A stretch of 64,000 nucleotides of DNA from Salipiger abyssi (GCF_017311415.1 NZ_JAEKIS010000020.1:1-64000), one strand, 5' to 3'. Positions 28,962 to 38,676 are shown, numbered from the stretch's first letter. Notes: a model not told the origin generated them from the letters alone. Made by a program: numbers and translations.

Positions 28962-29019
28962 CGGACATATTTCCGCGATAGCGTATCTTTTATATTGACC
29001 AAAAATCCGTAATTGCGGA
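28961..29019. promoter_or_regulatory. Two palindromes before kbl, candidate XRE-cupin operators
   Basis: GCGGACATATTTCCGC (28961-28976) and TCCGTAATTGCGGA (29006-29019) share the half-site GCGGA/TCCGC in opposite arrangements. A TTGACC at 28995-29000 could be a -35 element lying between them; no strong -10 is seen. The placement between a regulator gene and kbl-tdh suggests operators. Confidence 0.55.
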
Positions 29020-29052
29020 CAAAGAGGCGATCCACACAAAAGGAGTCGCCCC

Positions 29053-30240
29053 ATGTCCGATGCTTTCCTGACCCATCTGCGCGAGACGCTTGGCCGGATC
29101 GAGGCCGAGGGGATGATGAAATCCGAGCGCGAGATCACCTCGCCGCAGGGCGCGCGGGTCGCTGTGGCCGGGCGCGACCTCATCAATCTCTGCGCCAACA
29201 ATTACCTCGGGCTCGCCGATCACCCGGCGCTGATCGCGGCGGCGATGCAGGCGATGGCGGATCACGGCTATGGCATGGCCTCGGTGCGCTTCATCTGCGG
29301 CACGCAGGATCTGCACCGGGCGTTGGAGCAGCGACTGGCGGCCTATCTCGGCACCGAGGACAGTATCCTGTTCGCCGCCTGTTTCGACGCCAATGGCGCG
29401 CTGTTCGAGCCGCTGCTGGGGCCGGAGGACGCGGTGATCTCGGATGCGCTCAACCATGCCTCGATCATCGACGGTATCCGGCTCTGCAAGGCAAAGCGCT
29501 ATCGCTACGCCAATTCCGACATGGCGGATCTGGAGGCGCAGCTACAAGCCGCCCGCGCCGATGGCGCGCGGCATATCATGATTGCCACCGACGGGGTGTT
29601 CTCGATGGACGGCTATCTCGCGAAGCTGCCCGAGATCCGCGCGCTGGCCGACCGCTACGATGCGCTGGTGATGGTGGACGATTGCCACGCCACCGGTTTC
29701 ATGGGGCCGAAGGGGCAGGGCACGCCCGCGCATTTCGGCATCCGCGCGGATATTCTCACCGGCACGCTGGGCAAGGCGCTCGGCGGCGCGCTTGGCGGCT
29801 ATATCGCCGGGCCGCAGCCGGTGGTCGATCTGCTGCGCCAGCGCGCGCGGCCCTATCTCTTTTCCAACGCTCTGCCGCCGGCGGTGGTGGCCGCGGGGCT
29901 CGCGACGCTCGATCTGGTCGAACAGGGCGACGAGCTGCGGGCAAGGCTCTTTGACAATGCGCGCCACTGGCGGGCGGGGCTCACCGAGGCGGGGTTCGAT
30001 CTGCTTGATGGCGAGCACCCGATTATCCCGGTCATGCTTTACGATGCGCGCAAGGCGCAGGCCATGGCGCAGCGGCTCTATGAGCTGGGCGTCTATGTCT
30101 CGGGGTTCTTCTTCCCGGTGGTGCCCAAGGGCCGCGCCCGCATCCGCACCCAGATGAGCGCGGGGCTGAGCCGGGACGATCTCGACGAGGCTCTGACCGC
30201 CTTCACGCAGGCGGGCCGCGATACCGGAGTGCTGTCATGA
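29053..30240 (+). CDS. kbl: 2-amino-3-ketobutyrate CoA ligase
   Basis: The 395-residue PLP enzyme splits 2-amino-3-ketobutyrate with CoA into glycine and acetyl-CoA, the second step of threonine degradation. Motifs: [34 protein letters not shown], and the PLP lysine in [10 protein letters not shown] (K241). Length matches the family. The stop overlaps the tdh start (ATGA), so the two enzymes are coupled. Confidence 0.97.
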   Translation: MSDAFLTHLRETLGRIEAEGMMKSEREITSPQGARVAVAGRDLINLCANNYLGLADHPALIAAAMQAMADHGYGMASVRFICGTQDLHRALEQRLAAYLGTEDSILFAACFDANGALFEPLLGPEDAVISDALNHASIIDGIRLCKAKRYRYANSDMADLEAQLQAARADGARHIMIATDGVFSMDGYLAKLPEIRALADRYDALVMVDDCHATGFMGPKGQGTPAHFGIRADILTGTLGKALGGALGGYIAGPQPVVDLLRQRARPYLFSNALPPAVVAAGLATLDLVEQGDELRARLFDNARHWRAGLTEAGFDLLDGEHPIIPVMLYDARKAQAMAQRLYELGVYVSGFFFPVVPKGRARIRTQMSAGLSRDDLDEALTAFTQAGRDTGVLS

Positions 30241-31277
30241 CCAACCAGATGATCGCATTGGAGAAATCGAAACCCGAGCCCGGGCTCTGGCAGGTCGAGG
30301 CGCCGGTGCCCGAGATCGGGTCGGAGGATGTGCTGATCCGGGTCAACAAGACCGGCATCTGCGGCACCGATATCCATATCTGGAACTGGGACGACTGGGC
30401 GCGGCGCACGGTGCCGGTGCCGCTGATCACCGGGCACGAGTTCGCCGGCGAGATCGTCGAGCTGGGCCGCGACGTCAGCGGGCTGGAGATCGGCCAGCGC
30501 TGTTCCGGCGAGGGCCATCTAATCGGGCGCCACAGCCGCCAGAGCCGGGCGGGACGGTTCCATCTCGACCCTGAGACGCGCGGCATCGGGGTGAACGAGC
30601 AGGGCGCCTTTGCCGAATATCTGCGCCTGCCCGCCTTCAACGTGGTGCCGCTGCCCGACGCGGTGGATGACGAGATCGGCGCGATCCTCGATCCGCTGGG
30701 CAATGCGGTGCACACCGCGCTGAGCTTCGATCTGGTGGGCGAGGACGTGCTGATCACCGGCGCCGGTCCCATCGGCATCATGGCGGCGGCGGTGGCGCGC
30801 CATGTGGGGGCGCGGCATGTGGTGATCACCGATGTGAACCAGACGCGGCTCGATCTGGCCGCGCGGGTCGCCGATGTGGTGCCGGTCAATGTGGCACGGG
30901 AGGATCTGCGCGATGTGGTCGGGCGGCTGAAGATGCGTGAGGGCTTTGATGTGGGGCTGGAGATGTCGGGCAGTCAGGCGGCGCTCGACCAGATGGTTGA
31001 GCGCCTGGTGATGGGCGGGCGCATCGCGCTGCTCGGCATCCCGCCGGGCAAGAGCCCGGTGGACTGGTCGCGCATCGTCTTCAAGGCGATCACGCTCAAG
31101 GGCATCTACGGGCGCGAGATCTTCGAGACCTGGTACAAGATGATCGCCATGCTGGAGAACGGGCTCGATATCCGCGCGGTGATCACCCACCGCTTTGCCG
31201 CGCGCGATTTCCGCGACGGTTTCGAGACCATGCGCGGCGGCGCCTCGGGCAAGGTGGTGCTCGACTGGCGACGCTGA
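30237..31277 (+). CDS. tdh: L-threonine 3-dehydrogenase without structural zinc site
   Basis: A 346-residue medium-chain dehydrogenase that oxidises threonine to 2-amino-3-ketobutyrate with NAD. The catalytic zinc ligands are kept (C42 in [14 protein letters not shown]67/E68 in GHEFAG), and the Rossmann motif is [11 protein letters not shown]. The four Cys of the structural zinc lobe (93, 96, 99, 107 in E. coli) are replaced by G97, S100, S103 and D111 with unchanged spacing, so this lobe should be metal-free. Position behind kbl and the NWDDW motif support Tdh rather than another alcohol dehydrogenase. Confidence 0.92.
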   Translation: MTNQMIALEKSKPEPGLWQVEAPVPEIGSEDVLIRVNKTGICGTDIHIWNWDDWARRTVPVPLITGHEFAGEIVELGRDVSGLEIGQRCSGEGHLIGRHSRQSRAGRFHLDPETRGIGVNEQGAFAEYLRLPAFNVVPLPDAVDDEIGAILDPLGNAVHTALSFDLVGEDVLITGAGPIGIMAAAVARHVGARHVVITDVNQTRLDLAARVADVVPVNVAREDLRDVVGRLKMREGFDVGLEMSGSQAALDQMVERLVMGGRIALLGIPPGKSPVDWSRIVFKAITLKGIYGREIFETWYKMIAMLENGLDIRAVITHRFAARDFRDGFETMRGGASGKVVLDWRR

Positions 31278-31294
31278 GCCGAACTGAGCGTAGC

Positions 31295-31316
31295 GGGCGG
31301 GCAGAAATGCCCGTCC
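31295..31316 (+). terminator. Stem-loop after tdh
   Basis: GGGCGGGCA and TGCCCGTCC pair around a GAAA loop, 18 bases after the tdh stop. There is no T tract, so it may act as a weak or Rho-assisted terminator or a 3'-end stabiliser. Confidence 0.35.
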
Positions 31317-31377
31317 GGGCAAAATGCTGCGGCGCCAGCACTTTCCCCCGGCGCGGTGGCGGACTAGATTGCCGGTC

Positions 31378-32025
31378 ATGACCGTTCAGCCTCCCGCGAA
31401 GCTGCCCGATACCGACGGGCTGATTGCCTGCCCGTCCTGCGACGCGCTGCATCTGCTGCGCGATGTGCAGCCGGGCGAGACGGCGCGCTGCGTGCGCTGC
31501 CACGCGGTGCTGGAGGCGCCGCGCAACACGGCGATGACGCGGATCATCATGCTGGCGCTTGCGGCGCTGATCCTGATGGTGGCGGCGATCTTCTTTCCCT
31601 TCCTGGAGCTGGAGGCGGCGGGGCGCATCCACCGGAGCTCGCTGCTCGATACGGTGATGGCGTTTTCCTCCGGCCTGACCGCGCCGCTGACCTTCGCCAT
31701 GGCGGCGCTGATCGTGATCCTGCCGGTGATCCGCTTTGTCGCGCTGATCTATGTGCTGGCGCCGATGGCCTTCGGCTGGCGCCCGGCGCCGCATGCGGAG
31801 CCGGCGTTCCGGCTGGCCGAGATGCTGCGGCCCTGGGCCATGGCCGAGATCTTTATCGTCGGCGTCGCGGTGGCGCTGGTCAAGGTGGCGGGGCTGGCGC
31901 ATGTGTTCATCGGCCCGGCCTTCTGGGCCTTCGTGGCACTGGTCGTGGTGACCGTGCTGAAAGACAACTTCATGAGCAGGGTGACCGTATGGAAGACGCT
32001 GGAAGCGCGCCGCAACGGGTCTTGA
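31378..32025 (+). CDS. PqiA-like membrane protein (first copy)
   Basis: A 215-residue inner-membrane protein of the paraquat-inducible protein A family. A zinc-ribbon head (CPSCDALHLL, then CVRCHAVLE) is followed by four transmembrane helices. In E. coli PqiA is one protein with two such halves; here the halves are separate genes. The start at 31378 is preferred to 31324. It overlaps the second half-gene by 37 bases and heads the pqi operon for MCE-type lipid traffic across the envelope. Confidence 0.88.
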   Translation: MTVQPPAKLPDTDGLIACPSCDALHLLRDVQPGETARCVRCHAVLEAPRNTAMTRIIMLALAALILMVAAIFFPFLELEAAGRIHRSSLLDTVMAFSSGLTAPLTFAMAALIVILPVIRFVALIYVLAPMAFGWRPAPHAEPAFRLAEMLRPWAMAEIFIVGVAVALVKVAGLAHVFIGPAFWAFVALVVVTVLKDNFMSRVTVWKTLEARRNGS

Positions 32026-32618
32026 CCGCGAAGGCGGCGGGGCTGGTCGGCTGCACCCAGTGCGGCCGCGTTCACGCGTCCGGCGTGACCACCTGCACCC
32101 GCTGCGGCGCCCCGGTGTCGAGCCGCGACGGCACCAGCGTGCAGCGGGTCTGGGCCTGGCTCTTTGCCGGGCTGGTGGTCTACATCCCGGCCAATATCTA
32201 CCCGATGCTGCGCACCACGCTGCTGGGCAAGACCACGGAGAGCACGATTTTCGGCGGGGTGGTGGACCTTGTGCATCACGGCTCCTACGGTGTGGCGACC
32301 ATCGTCTTCGTGGCGTCGATCATCATTCCGGTCGCCAAATTCATCGCCATCGCCTATCTGGCGCTGAGCGTGGAGCGCCGTGTCAGCCTGTCGGCGCATA
32401 AGCGGCATGTGCTGTTCGAAGTGGTGGAATTCATCGGGCGCTGGTCGATGATCGACGTCTTCGTGGTGGCGATCCTGTCGTCGCTGGTGCAGCTGGATTT
32501 CGCGGCGCAGATCAATCCCGGGATCGCGGCGGTGAGCTTCGCGCTTTCCGTTGCATTCACGATGATTTCGGCCCAGAGCTTTGACCCGCGTCTCATCTGG
32601 GACGCGGACGGGGAGTAA
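31989..32618 (+). CDS. PqiA-like membrane protein (second copy)
   Basis: A 209-residue paralogue of the preceding protein: zinc ribbon CTQCGRVHA / CTRCGAPV, then helices including YIPANIYPML, a PqiA hallmark, and VEFIGRWSMIDVFVVAIL. Its start lies inside the previous gene, and PqiB begins six bases after its stop. Together with the first copy it probably forms the equivalent of full-length PqiA. Confidence 0.9.
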   Translation: MEDAGSAPQRVLTAKAAGLVGCTQCGRVHASGVTTCTRCGAPVSSRDGTSVQRVWAWLFAGLVVYIPANIYPMLRTTLLGKTTESTIFGGVVDLVHHGSYGVATIVFVASIIIPVAKFIAIAYLALSVERRVSLSAHKRHVLFEVVEFIGRWSMIDVFVVAILSSLVQLDFAAQINPGIAAVSFALSVAFTMISAQSFDPRLIWDADGE

Positions 32619-32624
32619 AGACCT

Positions 32625-34730
32625 ATGAGTGACCCGCGCCCGGCGGATATGGAGATCGAAGGCCCGAAGCGGTCGATCTGGCGAAACCTTTCGCTGGTCT
32701 GGCTTGTGCCTTTCGCGGCGCTGGCGGTGACGCTGCTCATCGCCTGGCAGAGCTGGGCCGAGCGCGGCGCCCGCATCGAGATCCATTTCGAGAACGCCGC
32801 AGGCGTTGTGCCCGAGGAGACCGCGATCCGCTATCGCGACGTGAGCGTCGGCTTTGTCGAGGCGGTGGAGTTCTCAGGCGACCTGACATCGGTCATCGTG
32901 AGCGCGCGGATCGACAACACGGTGGCGGAGTCGCTGCCGGCGGATGCGCAGTTCTGGGTGGTGCGTCCGGAGGTCAGCGCCTCCGGCATCACCGGCCTCT
33001 CAACAGTGCTTTCGGGGGTCTATATCGAGGCGGCGTTCGAGCCGCAGCAGGGCGCCGAGGCCACGACTTTCGAAGGGCTGGACGAAACGCCGCTGGTCAA
33101 ACCGGGAATGAAGGGCACGCGCATCGTGCTGCGTGCCTCGGACGGGACCATGCTGACCGCCGGCGCGCCGATCTTTCACCAGGGCATCGAGGTTGGGCGG
33201 ATCGAGACGCCGCGGCTGCTCGATTCCGGCACCGGCGTGATCGTCGACGCCTTTATCGACGCGCCGCATGACCGCCGGATCACCACCGCGACACGGTTCT
33301 GGGATACCTCCGGGTTCGACGTCAATGTCGGCCCCAGCGGCATCAACCTCTCGGTGGGCTCGGTCGCGGCGCTGATCCGGGGCGGCATCGCCTTCGATAC
33401 GGTGTTCTCGGGCGGTAGTCCGGTGCAGTCGCGCTATGTCTTCGATCTCTTCGAGGACGAAAGCGCGGCACGCGACAGCGTGTTCAGCGAATCCATCGAC
33501 AATGCGGTCGATCTGGTGGTCGAGTTCGACGAATCCGTGCGCGGGCTCGAAGCCGGCTCGCCGGTCACCTATCGCGGGCTCAAGGTCGGCTCGGTCAAGG
33601 CGCTCGGCGCCTTCATCGAAGAGGTGCAGGGGGTGCAGCGGGTCAAGCTGCGCGCCTCGATCTCCATCGACCCACGCTCGCTGGGGCTGGCGCCCGAGGC
33701 GCCGCAGGCCGAGACCATCGCCTTTCTCGCCGAGGCTGTACAGCAGGGGCTGCGCGCGCGGCTGGCGGCGCAGGGGCTGTTCAGCCAGGATCTTATGGTC
33801 GAGCTGGCCGAGATCCCCGACGCGGCGCCGGCGGCGCTCGGCATCTTCGACACCGAGGCGCCGGTCATTCCCTCGGTGACCTCCGATCTGCCGGATGTGG
33901 CCGCGACCGCCGAGGGGCTGTTCCAGCGCATCGACAACCTGCCGGTCGAGGAGCTGATGGAACAGGCCATCGCCACGCTCGCCTCTATCGAGAACCTTGC
34001 CGGCGACGAGGATCTGCGCAGCGCGCCGGGTGCTTTCACCGCGCTGATGGACGATGCGCGCGGGCTGATCGGCGGCGAGGCGGCGCAGGCTCTGCCGGGC
34101 GAGCTGACCGCCGCCGTGGGCGAGCTGCGCGGCATCGCCGAGGATCTGCGCGCCGCCGATATGGTCGGCAAGCTGGTCGAGGCGCTGGAAAACGCCTCCG
34201 CCGCCACCGAGACGGTGAGCGCGGTGGCCGACGAGTTCTCTGCCGCCACCGGCGAGGTGCCCGATCTCATCAGCGATCTGCGCCAGCTCACCGCCAAGGC
34301 CAATGCGATGGAGATCGACGCCTTTGTCGCCGCCGCCACCGATCTGCTCGACAGTGCCGACCGGCTGATCGACAGCGACGACACCCGCGCGCTGCCGGGC
34401 AGCCTGTCGGAGGCGCTCGACGAGGTGCGCGCGGTGTTGGCGGAGCTGCGCGAGGGCGGGGTGGTCGAGAATGCCAACGCCACGCTGGCCTCGGCCAGCG
34501 ATGCCGCCGCCGCCATCGAAGAGGCCGCCGAGAGCCTCCCCAGCCTCTCGGCCCGCATCGAGCGGCTGGTGGGCCAGGCGGAGATCGTGGTGCAGAGCTA
34601 TGGCGACAATTCCAGCTTCAACCGCGAGACCGTCTCGGCCCTGCGCGAGGTGCGCGAAGCCGCCGCCGCGCTCTCCAAGCTCGCCCGCGCCATCGAGCGC
34701 AATCCCAATTCCCTCCTGTTCGGACGCTGA
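32625..34730 (+). CDS. pqiB: PqiB-like MCE-domain protein
   Basis: A 701-residue membrane-anchored protein with an N-terminal helix (LVWLVPFAALAVTLLIAW) and at least three MCE/MlaD domains: near 47-135 (FENAAGVVPEETAIRYRDVSVG), 165-230 (FHQGIEVGRIE) and 290-400 (VTYRGLKVGSVKAL). A long helical C-terminal region (about 430-690), rich in Ala and Glu, follows. In E. coli PqiB such helices build a tunnel spanning the periplasm for lipids. The helical part here is longer than in typical MlaD. Confidence 0.92.
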   Translation: MSDPRPADMEIEGPKRSIWRNLSLVWLVPFAALAVTLLIAWQSWAERGARIEIHFENAAGVVPEETAIRYRDVSVGFVEAVEFSGDLTSVIVSARIDNTVAESLPADAQFWVVRPEVSASGITGLSTVLSGVYIEAAFEPQQGAEATTFEGLDETPLVKPGMKGTRIVLRASDGTMLTAGAPIFHQGIEVGRIETPRLLDSGTGVIVDAFIDAPHDRRITTATRFWDTSGFDVNVGPSGINLSVGSVAALIRGGIAFDTVFSGGSPVQSRYVFDLFEDESAARDSVFSESIDNAVDLVVEFDESVRGLEAGSPVTYRGLKVGSVKALGAFIEEVQGVQRVKLRASISIDPRSLGLAPEAPQAETIAFLAEAVQQGLRARLAAQGLFSQDLMVELAEIPDAAPAALGIFDTEAPVIPSVTSDLPDVAATAEGLFQRIDNLPVEELMEQAIATLASIENLAGDEDLRSAPGAFTALMDDARGLIGGEAAQALPGELTAAVGELRGIAEDLRAADMVGKLVEALENASAATETVSAVADEFSAATGEVPDLISDLRQLTAKANAMEIDAFVAAATDLLDSADRLIDSDDTRALPGSLSEALDEVRAVLAELREGGVVENANATLASASDAAAAIEEAAESLPSLSARIERLVGQAEIVVQSYGDNSSFNRETVSALREVREAAAALSKLARAIERNPNSLLFGR

Positions 34731-34733
34731 GCC

Positions 34734-35288
34734 ATGTATCGCATTCTGCCCTTCGCCGCCCTGATCCTCGCCGCCTGTTCCGGTGCCGAGCCGCGCTATC
34801 TCATCGAGCCGCCGGTGCAGGCGTCGAGCGCGCGGCTGCGCGTGGCGACGCTTGAGGTGCGCGAGGTCTCGCTGCCGGCCTATGCGGAGGCCTCGGAGAT
34901 CGTGCTCGAGGGCGAAGACGGCGGGCTCACGCAGATCGACAACGCGCTCTGGGCAGACGATCCGGCGCGCGCGGTGACGCTGGCCATCGCCGACCATATC
35001 GGGCGCGCCTCCAATGCGACGGTCGCGGCAGAGCCCTGGCCGCTGGAGGAAGACGCGCAGGCGGCGGTGCAGGTGACGGTGGCGCAGATGGTGGCGCGAG
35101 CCGACGGCACGGTGGCGCTCAGCGGACAATACGCGATTTCGTCCTATGACCGGGTGGTACGTGAGCGCATCGAGCGGTTTGCGATCTCGGTGCCGCTGTC
35201 CGAGGCCACTCCTGCGGGCATCGCACAGGCCACCGGCGCGGCGATTGCGCAGCTTTCGGCGGAGATCACGGCAAGCTTGTCGCGGTAG
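34734..35288 (+). CDS. pqiC: PqiC-like outer-membrane lipoprotein
   Basis: A 184-residue lipoprotein with lipobox LAAC (Cys15) after a short signal. The DUF330/PqiC body begins PRYLIEPPVQASSARLRV and contains the family helix AVTLAIADHIGRAS. It starts three bases after pqiB, and PqiC is the outer-membrane partner of PqiB. Confidence 0.9.
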   Translation: MYRILPFAALILAACSGAEPRYLIEPPVQASSARLRVATLEVREVSLPAYAEASEIVLEGEDGGLTQIDNALWADDPARAVTLAIADHIGRASNATVAAEPWPLEEDAQAAVQVTVAQMVARADGTVALSGQYAISSYDRVVRERIERFAISVPLSEATPAGIAQATGAAIAQLSAEITASLSR

Positions 35289-35300
35289 TTTGGTGTGGTG

Positions 35301-35328
35301 GCGGTGGGCAGATTGCCCACCCTACAGA
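35301..35328. repeat. 28-bp intergenic repeat, copy 2
   Basis: Identical over 28 bases to 16632-16659, with the GTGGGCA/TGCCCAC dyad. It lies between the ends of pqiC and bpt, which converge, and could form a bidirectional stem. Confidence 0.85.
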
Positions 35329-35376
35329 GGCCCGAGCGCGGCACGAGCCCGAAGGGCGCCGCGCCGCATCTCGGCT

Positions 35377-36189
35377 TTACCCCCGGCTGTCGGGCAGCGA
35401 GATATTCGCCACCTGCTCGGCGATGGGATCGGTGGAAAGCGGATGCCGTTCCTGCTCGTATTCCTCGGGGTCTTCCATGCGTTCCCAGCTGCCGCGGCGA
35501 TAGACCTCCAGCGCACCGAACTGCGCCTTGTAGCCCATCTTGGGGCTGCCGGGCACCCAGTAGCCGAGATAGACATAGGGCAGGCCGGCCTCGCGCGCGA
35601 TCTCCACATGATCGAGGATCATCCAGGTGCCGAGGCTCTTGCGCTGCAATTCCGGCTCGTAGAACGAATAGACCATCGACACGCCGTCATCGAGCACATC
35701 GGTCAGGCACACCGCCTTGAGCGCGCCGCTGGCGGTGTCGCTGTATTCCACCACGCGCGAGCGGATCGGCGTCTCCTCGATCATCGCGGCGAATTCGAAG
35801 ATATCCATATCCGCCATGCCGCCATCGGCGTGGCGCGCGTCGAGATAGCGCCGGAAGAGCGCATATTGCTCCTCCGTGGCCCAGGGGCTTGAGGCGCGCC
35901 GCGCGAGGTTGGCATTGCGCTTGAGCGTGCGGCGCTGGCTTTTCGACGGTTCGAACCGGCGCACGTCGATCCGCGCCGAGAGACAGGCCGAGCAATCCGA
36001 GCAGGAGGGCCGGTAGAGCACGTTCTGCGACCGGCGAAAGCCCTGTTTCGACAGGCTGTCGTTCAGCTTTTCCGCGCTGTCGCCCTGAAGGGCGGTGAAC
36101 AGCTTCCGCTCCATCCGGCCCGGAAGATAGGGGCAGGGTTGCGGGGCTGTCACATAGAACTGCGGCGCGAGTGGCAGCGAATGGCGCAT
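35377..36189 (-). CDS. bpt: Aspartate/glutamate leucyltransferase
   Basis: The 270-residue Bpt/Ate-type enzyme adds leucine to N-terminal Asp or Glu, marking proteins for ClpAP by the N-end rule. The N-terminal Cys set CPYLPGR and [12 protein letters not shown], plus [16 protein letters not shown], are the family signature. The ATG at 36189 is preferred over 36315, whose extra 42 codons do not resemble the family. Confidence 0.93.
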   Translation of the reverse strand: MRHSLPLAPQFYVTAPQPCPYLPGRMERKLFTALQGDSAEKLNDSLSKQGFRRSQNVLYRPSCSDCSACLSARIDVRRFEPSKSQRRTLKRNANLARRASSPWATEEQYALFRRYLDARHADGGMADMDIFEFAAMIEETPIRSRVVEYSDTASGALKAVCLTDVLDDGVSMVYSFYEPELQRKSLGTWMILDHVEIAREAGLPYVYLGYWVPGSPKMGYKAQFGALEVYRRGSWERMEDPEEYEQERHPLSTDPIAEQVANISLPDSRG

Positions 36190-36315
36190 TTGTATCCTGT
36201 CGGCAGAGACGTCGCGAAACCGTAGCAACGAATCGGAAACCCGCCAACCCCCCAGACAGGCCGGGAGAGGCGGGTTTTCACAAGTCTTTCCAGAATGCTG
36301 CTCCGGATGCGGCAA

Positions 36316-36765
36316 TCAGGCCCGCTTGTTGAGCGCGACGGTGCCGAGCATCAGGTCGGTGAGCCCCTGGCCGCGTTCGGTGGCGAACATGCAGACGATG
36401 GAGATCAGTTGCAGCGGCGCCACGGAAACCGAGACCGTATAGCCCAGCGTGTGCAGGAAGGCCTGGCCGAGATCCAGCCGCTGGCCGCGCCAGTCGCGGA
36501 ACTCGATCGCCATCATGCGCATGCCCCAGGTCGCCGAGCCGTTGGCGATGGTGGCGACGCGGTAGGCGAAGCTGACCAGCATCCACAGCGCGAAGAACAC
36601 GAAGGCGCCGAGGAAGGCGGTCAGCACCAGCGCCACCGCCACCAGCACCGTCACGATGATCGAGTCGATCACCCAGGCGAGGCCGCGCTTGATGGTCACG
36701 CTGTCGTAAAAGGCGCTCTGACGCACCGGATCGGGCAGCTGGCTATAGGGCTCGTCGGAATACAT
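36316..36765 (-). CDS. RDD-family membrane protein
   Basis: A 149-residue inner-membrane protein with three helices. RGLAWVIDSIIV carries the first RDD motif, and GMRMMAIEFRDWRGQRLD is the second family block. The function of most RDD proteins is unknown; some act as ion exchangers. The gene is followed by bpt on the same strand after 126 bases. Confidence 0.88.
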   Translation of the reverse strand: MYSDEPYSQLPDPVRQSAFYDSVTIKRGLAWVIDSIIVTVLVAVALVLTAFLGAFVFFALWMLVSFAYRVATIANGSATWGMRMMAIEFRDWRGQRLDLGQAFLHTLGYTVSVSVAPLQLISIVCMFATERGQGLTDLMLGTVALNKRA

Positions 36766-36849
36766 TCGGGGTCTCTCTGGGCCTTGGGGGGGAGGGATTG
36801 TGGGGAAGTGTAGCCCATGGCCCCGGGTCGGGGCCATGGCGGAGGCGCC

Positions 36850-37299
36850 TCAGGCGTCCTCTTTCTCGTCTTTCACGTCCTGCGCAGACGTGGCGCGCTC
36901 GTCCATGAACTGGTCGAACTCGGACTTGTCGCGGGCTTCGCGCAGACGCTGGAGGAATTCCTCAAAGCTCTTCTGCTCGTCTTCGAGCCGACGCAGCGTG
37001 TCGGCCTTGTAGGCGTCGAAGGCAGAGTTGCCGGACGGACGCATGGCGTTGAAGCCGTGGCGGTAGCTTTGGCAGTTGCCACGGTTGCGGGCGCGGTTTT
37101 GACGGCAGGATGCTCCGAACATGCGTTTGCTCCAGATCATATAAGCAAGAAGGAAGAGGCCGATCGGCCAGAAGAAGACGAAGCCAAGCACCATGGCCAC
37201 GATCCATGCGGGTCTGCCACGGTCGTCGAGCCAGGCCTCGGCACGCTTGAGCCAGCCGGGATTGGCGGGGCGGGCTTCATAGTGAACAGCGGCGGTCAT
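36850..37299 (-). CDS. DUF2852 family protein
   Basis: A 149-residue protein with one transmembrane helix (AWIVAMVLGFVFFWPIGLFLLAYMIW, about 31-56) and a C-terminal coiled coil (about 92-135) containing FDAYKADTLRRLEDEQKSFEEFL. The WPIGLFLLAYMIW and SGNSAFDAYKADTL blocks are typical of DUF2852, found in alphaproteobacteria with unknown function. Two 17-bp palindromes lie just upstream. Confidence 0.87.
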   Translation of the reverse strand: MTAAVHYEARPANPGWLKRAEAWLDDRGRPAWIVAMVLGFVFFWPIGLFLLAYMIWSKRMFGASCRQNRARNRGNCQSYRHGFNAMRPSGNSAFDAYKADTLRRLEDEQKSFEEFLQRLREARDKSEFDQFMDERATSAQDVKDEKEDA

Positions 37300-37327
37300 T
37301 AGCGGGTCCTTTGTCTCTCGTTGTGGA

Positions 37328-37403
37328 TGTGAATGTCTTTCACATTGATAAAGATCGGGGTTGCAGGGTCGGTTATCAAGGGTTGATGTGAATGATTTTT
37401 ACA
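37328..37403. promoter_or_regulatory. Two 17-bp palindromes upstream of the DUF2852 gene
   Basis: TGTGAATGTCTTTCACA (37328-37344) is a perfect TGTGAA-N5-TTCACA palindrome. TGTGAATGATTTTTACA (37387-37403) is a second copy with one changed base. They lie 29 and 88 bases before the ATG at 37299 in an AT-rich gap, as expected of paired operators. The regulator is unknown; the half-site resembles CRP/FNR-type sites but the spacing is odd. Confidence 0.6.
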
Positions 37404-37548
37404 TTTTCTTGTATAGTTATTTTTTATCAAGTTGTTATGGCGGAAATTTAGGCCGTTTCCCGCCCGATCTCAGGCGTCAGAGGCGCGGTTTTCGTCCCGT
37501 CCTGGTGGAAACCCCGTGCCCCGACGAACGGTTTCCGCCCGCTGAGGC

Positions 37549-38676
37549 TCAGTCGAGATCCAGATCCACCCAGATGCCGTGATGGTCTGAAGCGGCATAA
37601 AGCGGCTTGGTCAGTTCCGGATACATCTCCCAGCGGTGCGAGGCGGTGAACACGCCCTTGCGGTAGATGCCGCCACGGATCACCCGGGCCCAGAGCGCGG
37701 GCGAGAGCAGGATATAGTCGATCTTCCTGCTGTCGGCGCCGGTGCCGAAGGTGCCGATGCCGCGATCTCCGGTCGAGGCGTCGAACTCGAACTCGGTGAA
37801 ATGCGGATGATCGGTGATTTCCCGCAGCGAGGTGCCGAGCAACGGTTGCAGTTCCTCGCTGTCGGGCGTGTCGTTCAGATCGCCCAGCACGATCACATTC
37901 TCGATGCCGTCGCCGAGCAGCCGCTCGTAATACTGTGCGGTAAAGCGCGCCTGCGCCGCGCGTTTGTCTTTCGAGGCCTGGTTGTTGCCGCCATATTTGG
38001 ATTTGAAGTGGTTGGGCAGCACCGCGATCCTCTCGCCGCCCGGCGTTTGCAGGATATATTCCGGGCAGTCGCGGGAAAACACGGTGCGGCCGTTCTCCTC
38101 CTCGTCCACATGGCTGCGCATGGAGGGGATGGAAAACCCGTCCTTTGCCATGATGCCCACGTCGATGCCGCGCCGGTCATTGCCGTCGATCACCATCATA
38201 TGGCGATAGCTGTGCCCGGCGAGCGGGGCATAGATGAAATCGTGGAACTCGGTCAGCACGGGCCGGCTCTCGATCTCGACCAGGGCGAGGATATCGGCCT
38301 GCATGTCGCGGATCATGCGCGCCGTCATGGTGATCGCCTCTTCCTCGACGCGCGCGGTTTTCAGTTCTACCCAACCGACCCAGTCGTCGCGGCCATCGGC
38401 GTCGATGCGCACCGGGCCGTTTCGGGGCCGGGTGACGATCTTGCCACGGATCTTGCGCAGCCAGACAAACGCGCCCTCGTCGCGTTTCAGGATGCCGAGC
38501 AGATCCATGAGCGCCAGCATTCGGGCTTTGTCAGCGGCGCTGTAGACCGGTTTCTCGAAGAGGGTGTTGAGCTCCGCATGAGCCTCGAGCACCGCCTTAT
38601 GCGTTTCGGGCTCGTCGTCGTTAAAGGCTTTGATGCGATCAAATAGGTTTTCGACGTTGAAGGCGGCAATACGCAT
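37549..38676 (-). CDS. Endonuclease/exonuclease/phosphatase-family hydrolase
   Basis: A 375-residue EEP-fold enzyme. Metal and catalytic residues lie in IAAFNVENLF (Asn), LALVEIES (Glu), GNDRRGIDVGIM, LPNHFKSK, VLGDLNDTPDS and SDHHGIWVDL (final Asp-His). The substrate may be nucleic acid or phosphoester; no signal peptide is seen. A GAGGAG site supports ATG 38676. It is a single-gene unit. Confidence 0.88.
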   Translation of the reverse strand: MRIAAFNVENLFDRIKAFNDDEPETHKAVLEAHAELNTLFEKPVYSAADKARMLALMDLLGILKRDEGAFVWLRKIRGKIVTRPRNGPVRIDADGRDDWVGWVELKTARVEEEAITMTARMIRDMQADILALVEIESRPVLTEFHDFIYAPLAGHSYRHMMVIDGNDRRGIDVGIMAKDGFSIPSMRSHVDEEENGRTVFSRDCPEYILQTPGGERIAVLPNHFKSKYGGNNQASKDKRAAQARFTAQYYERLLGDGIENVIVLGDLNDTPDSEELQPLLGTSLREITDHPHFTEFEFDASTGDRGIGTFGTGADSRKIDYILLSPALWARVIRGGIYRKGVFTASHRWEMYPELTKPLYAASDHHGIWVDLDLD

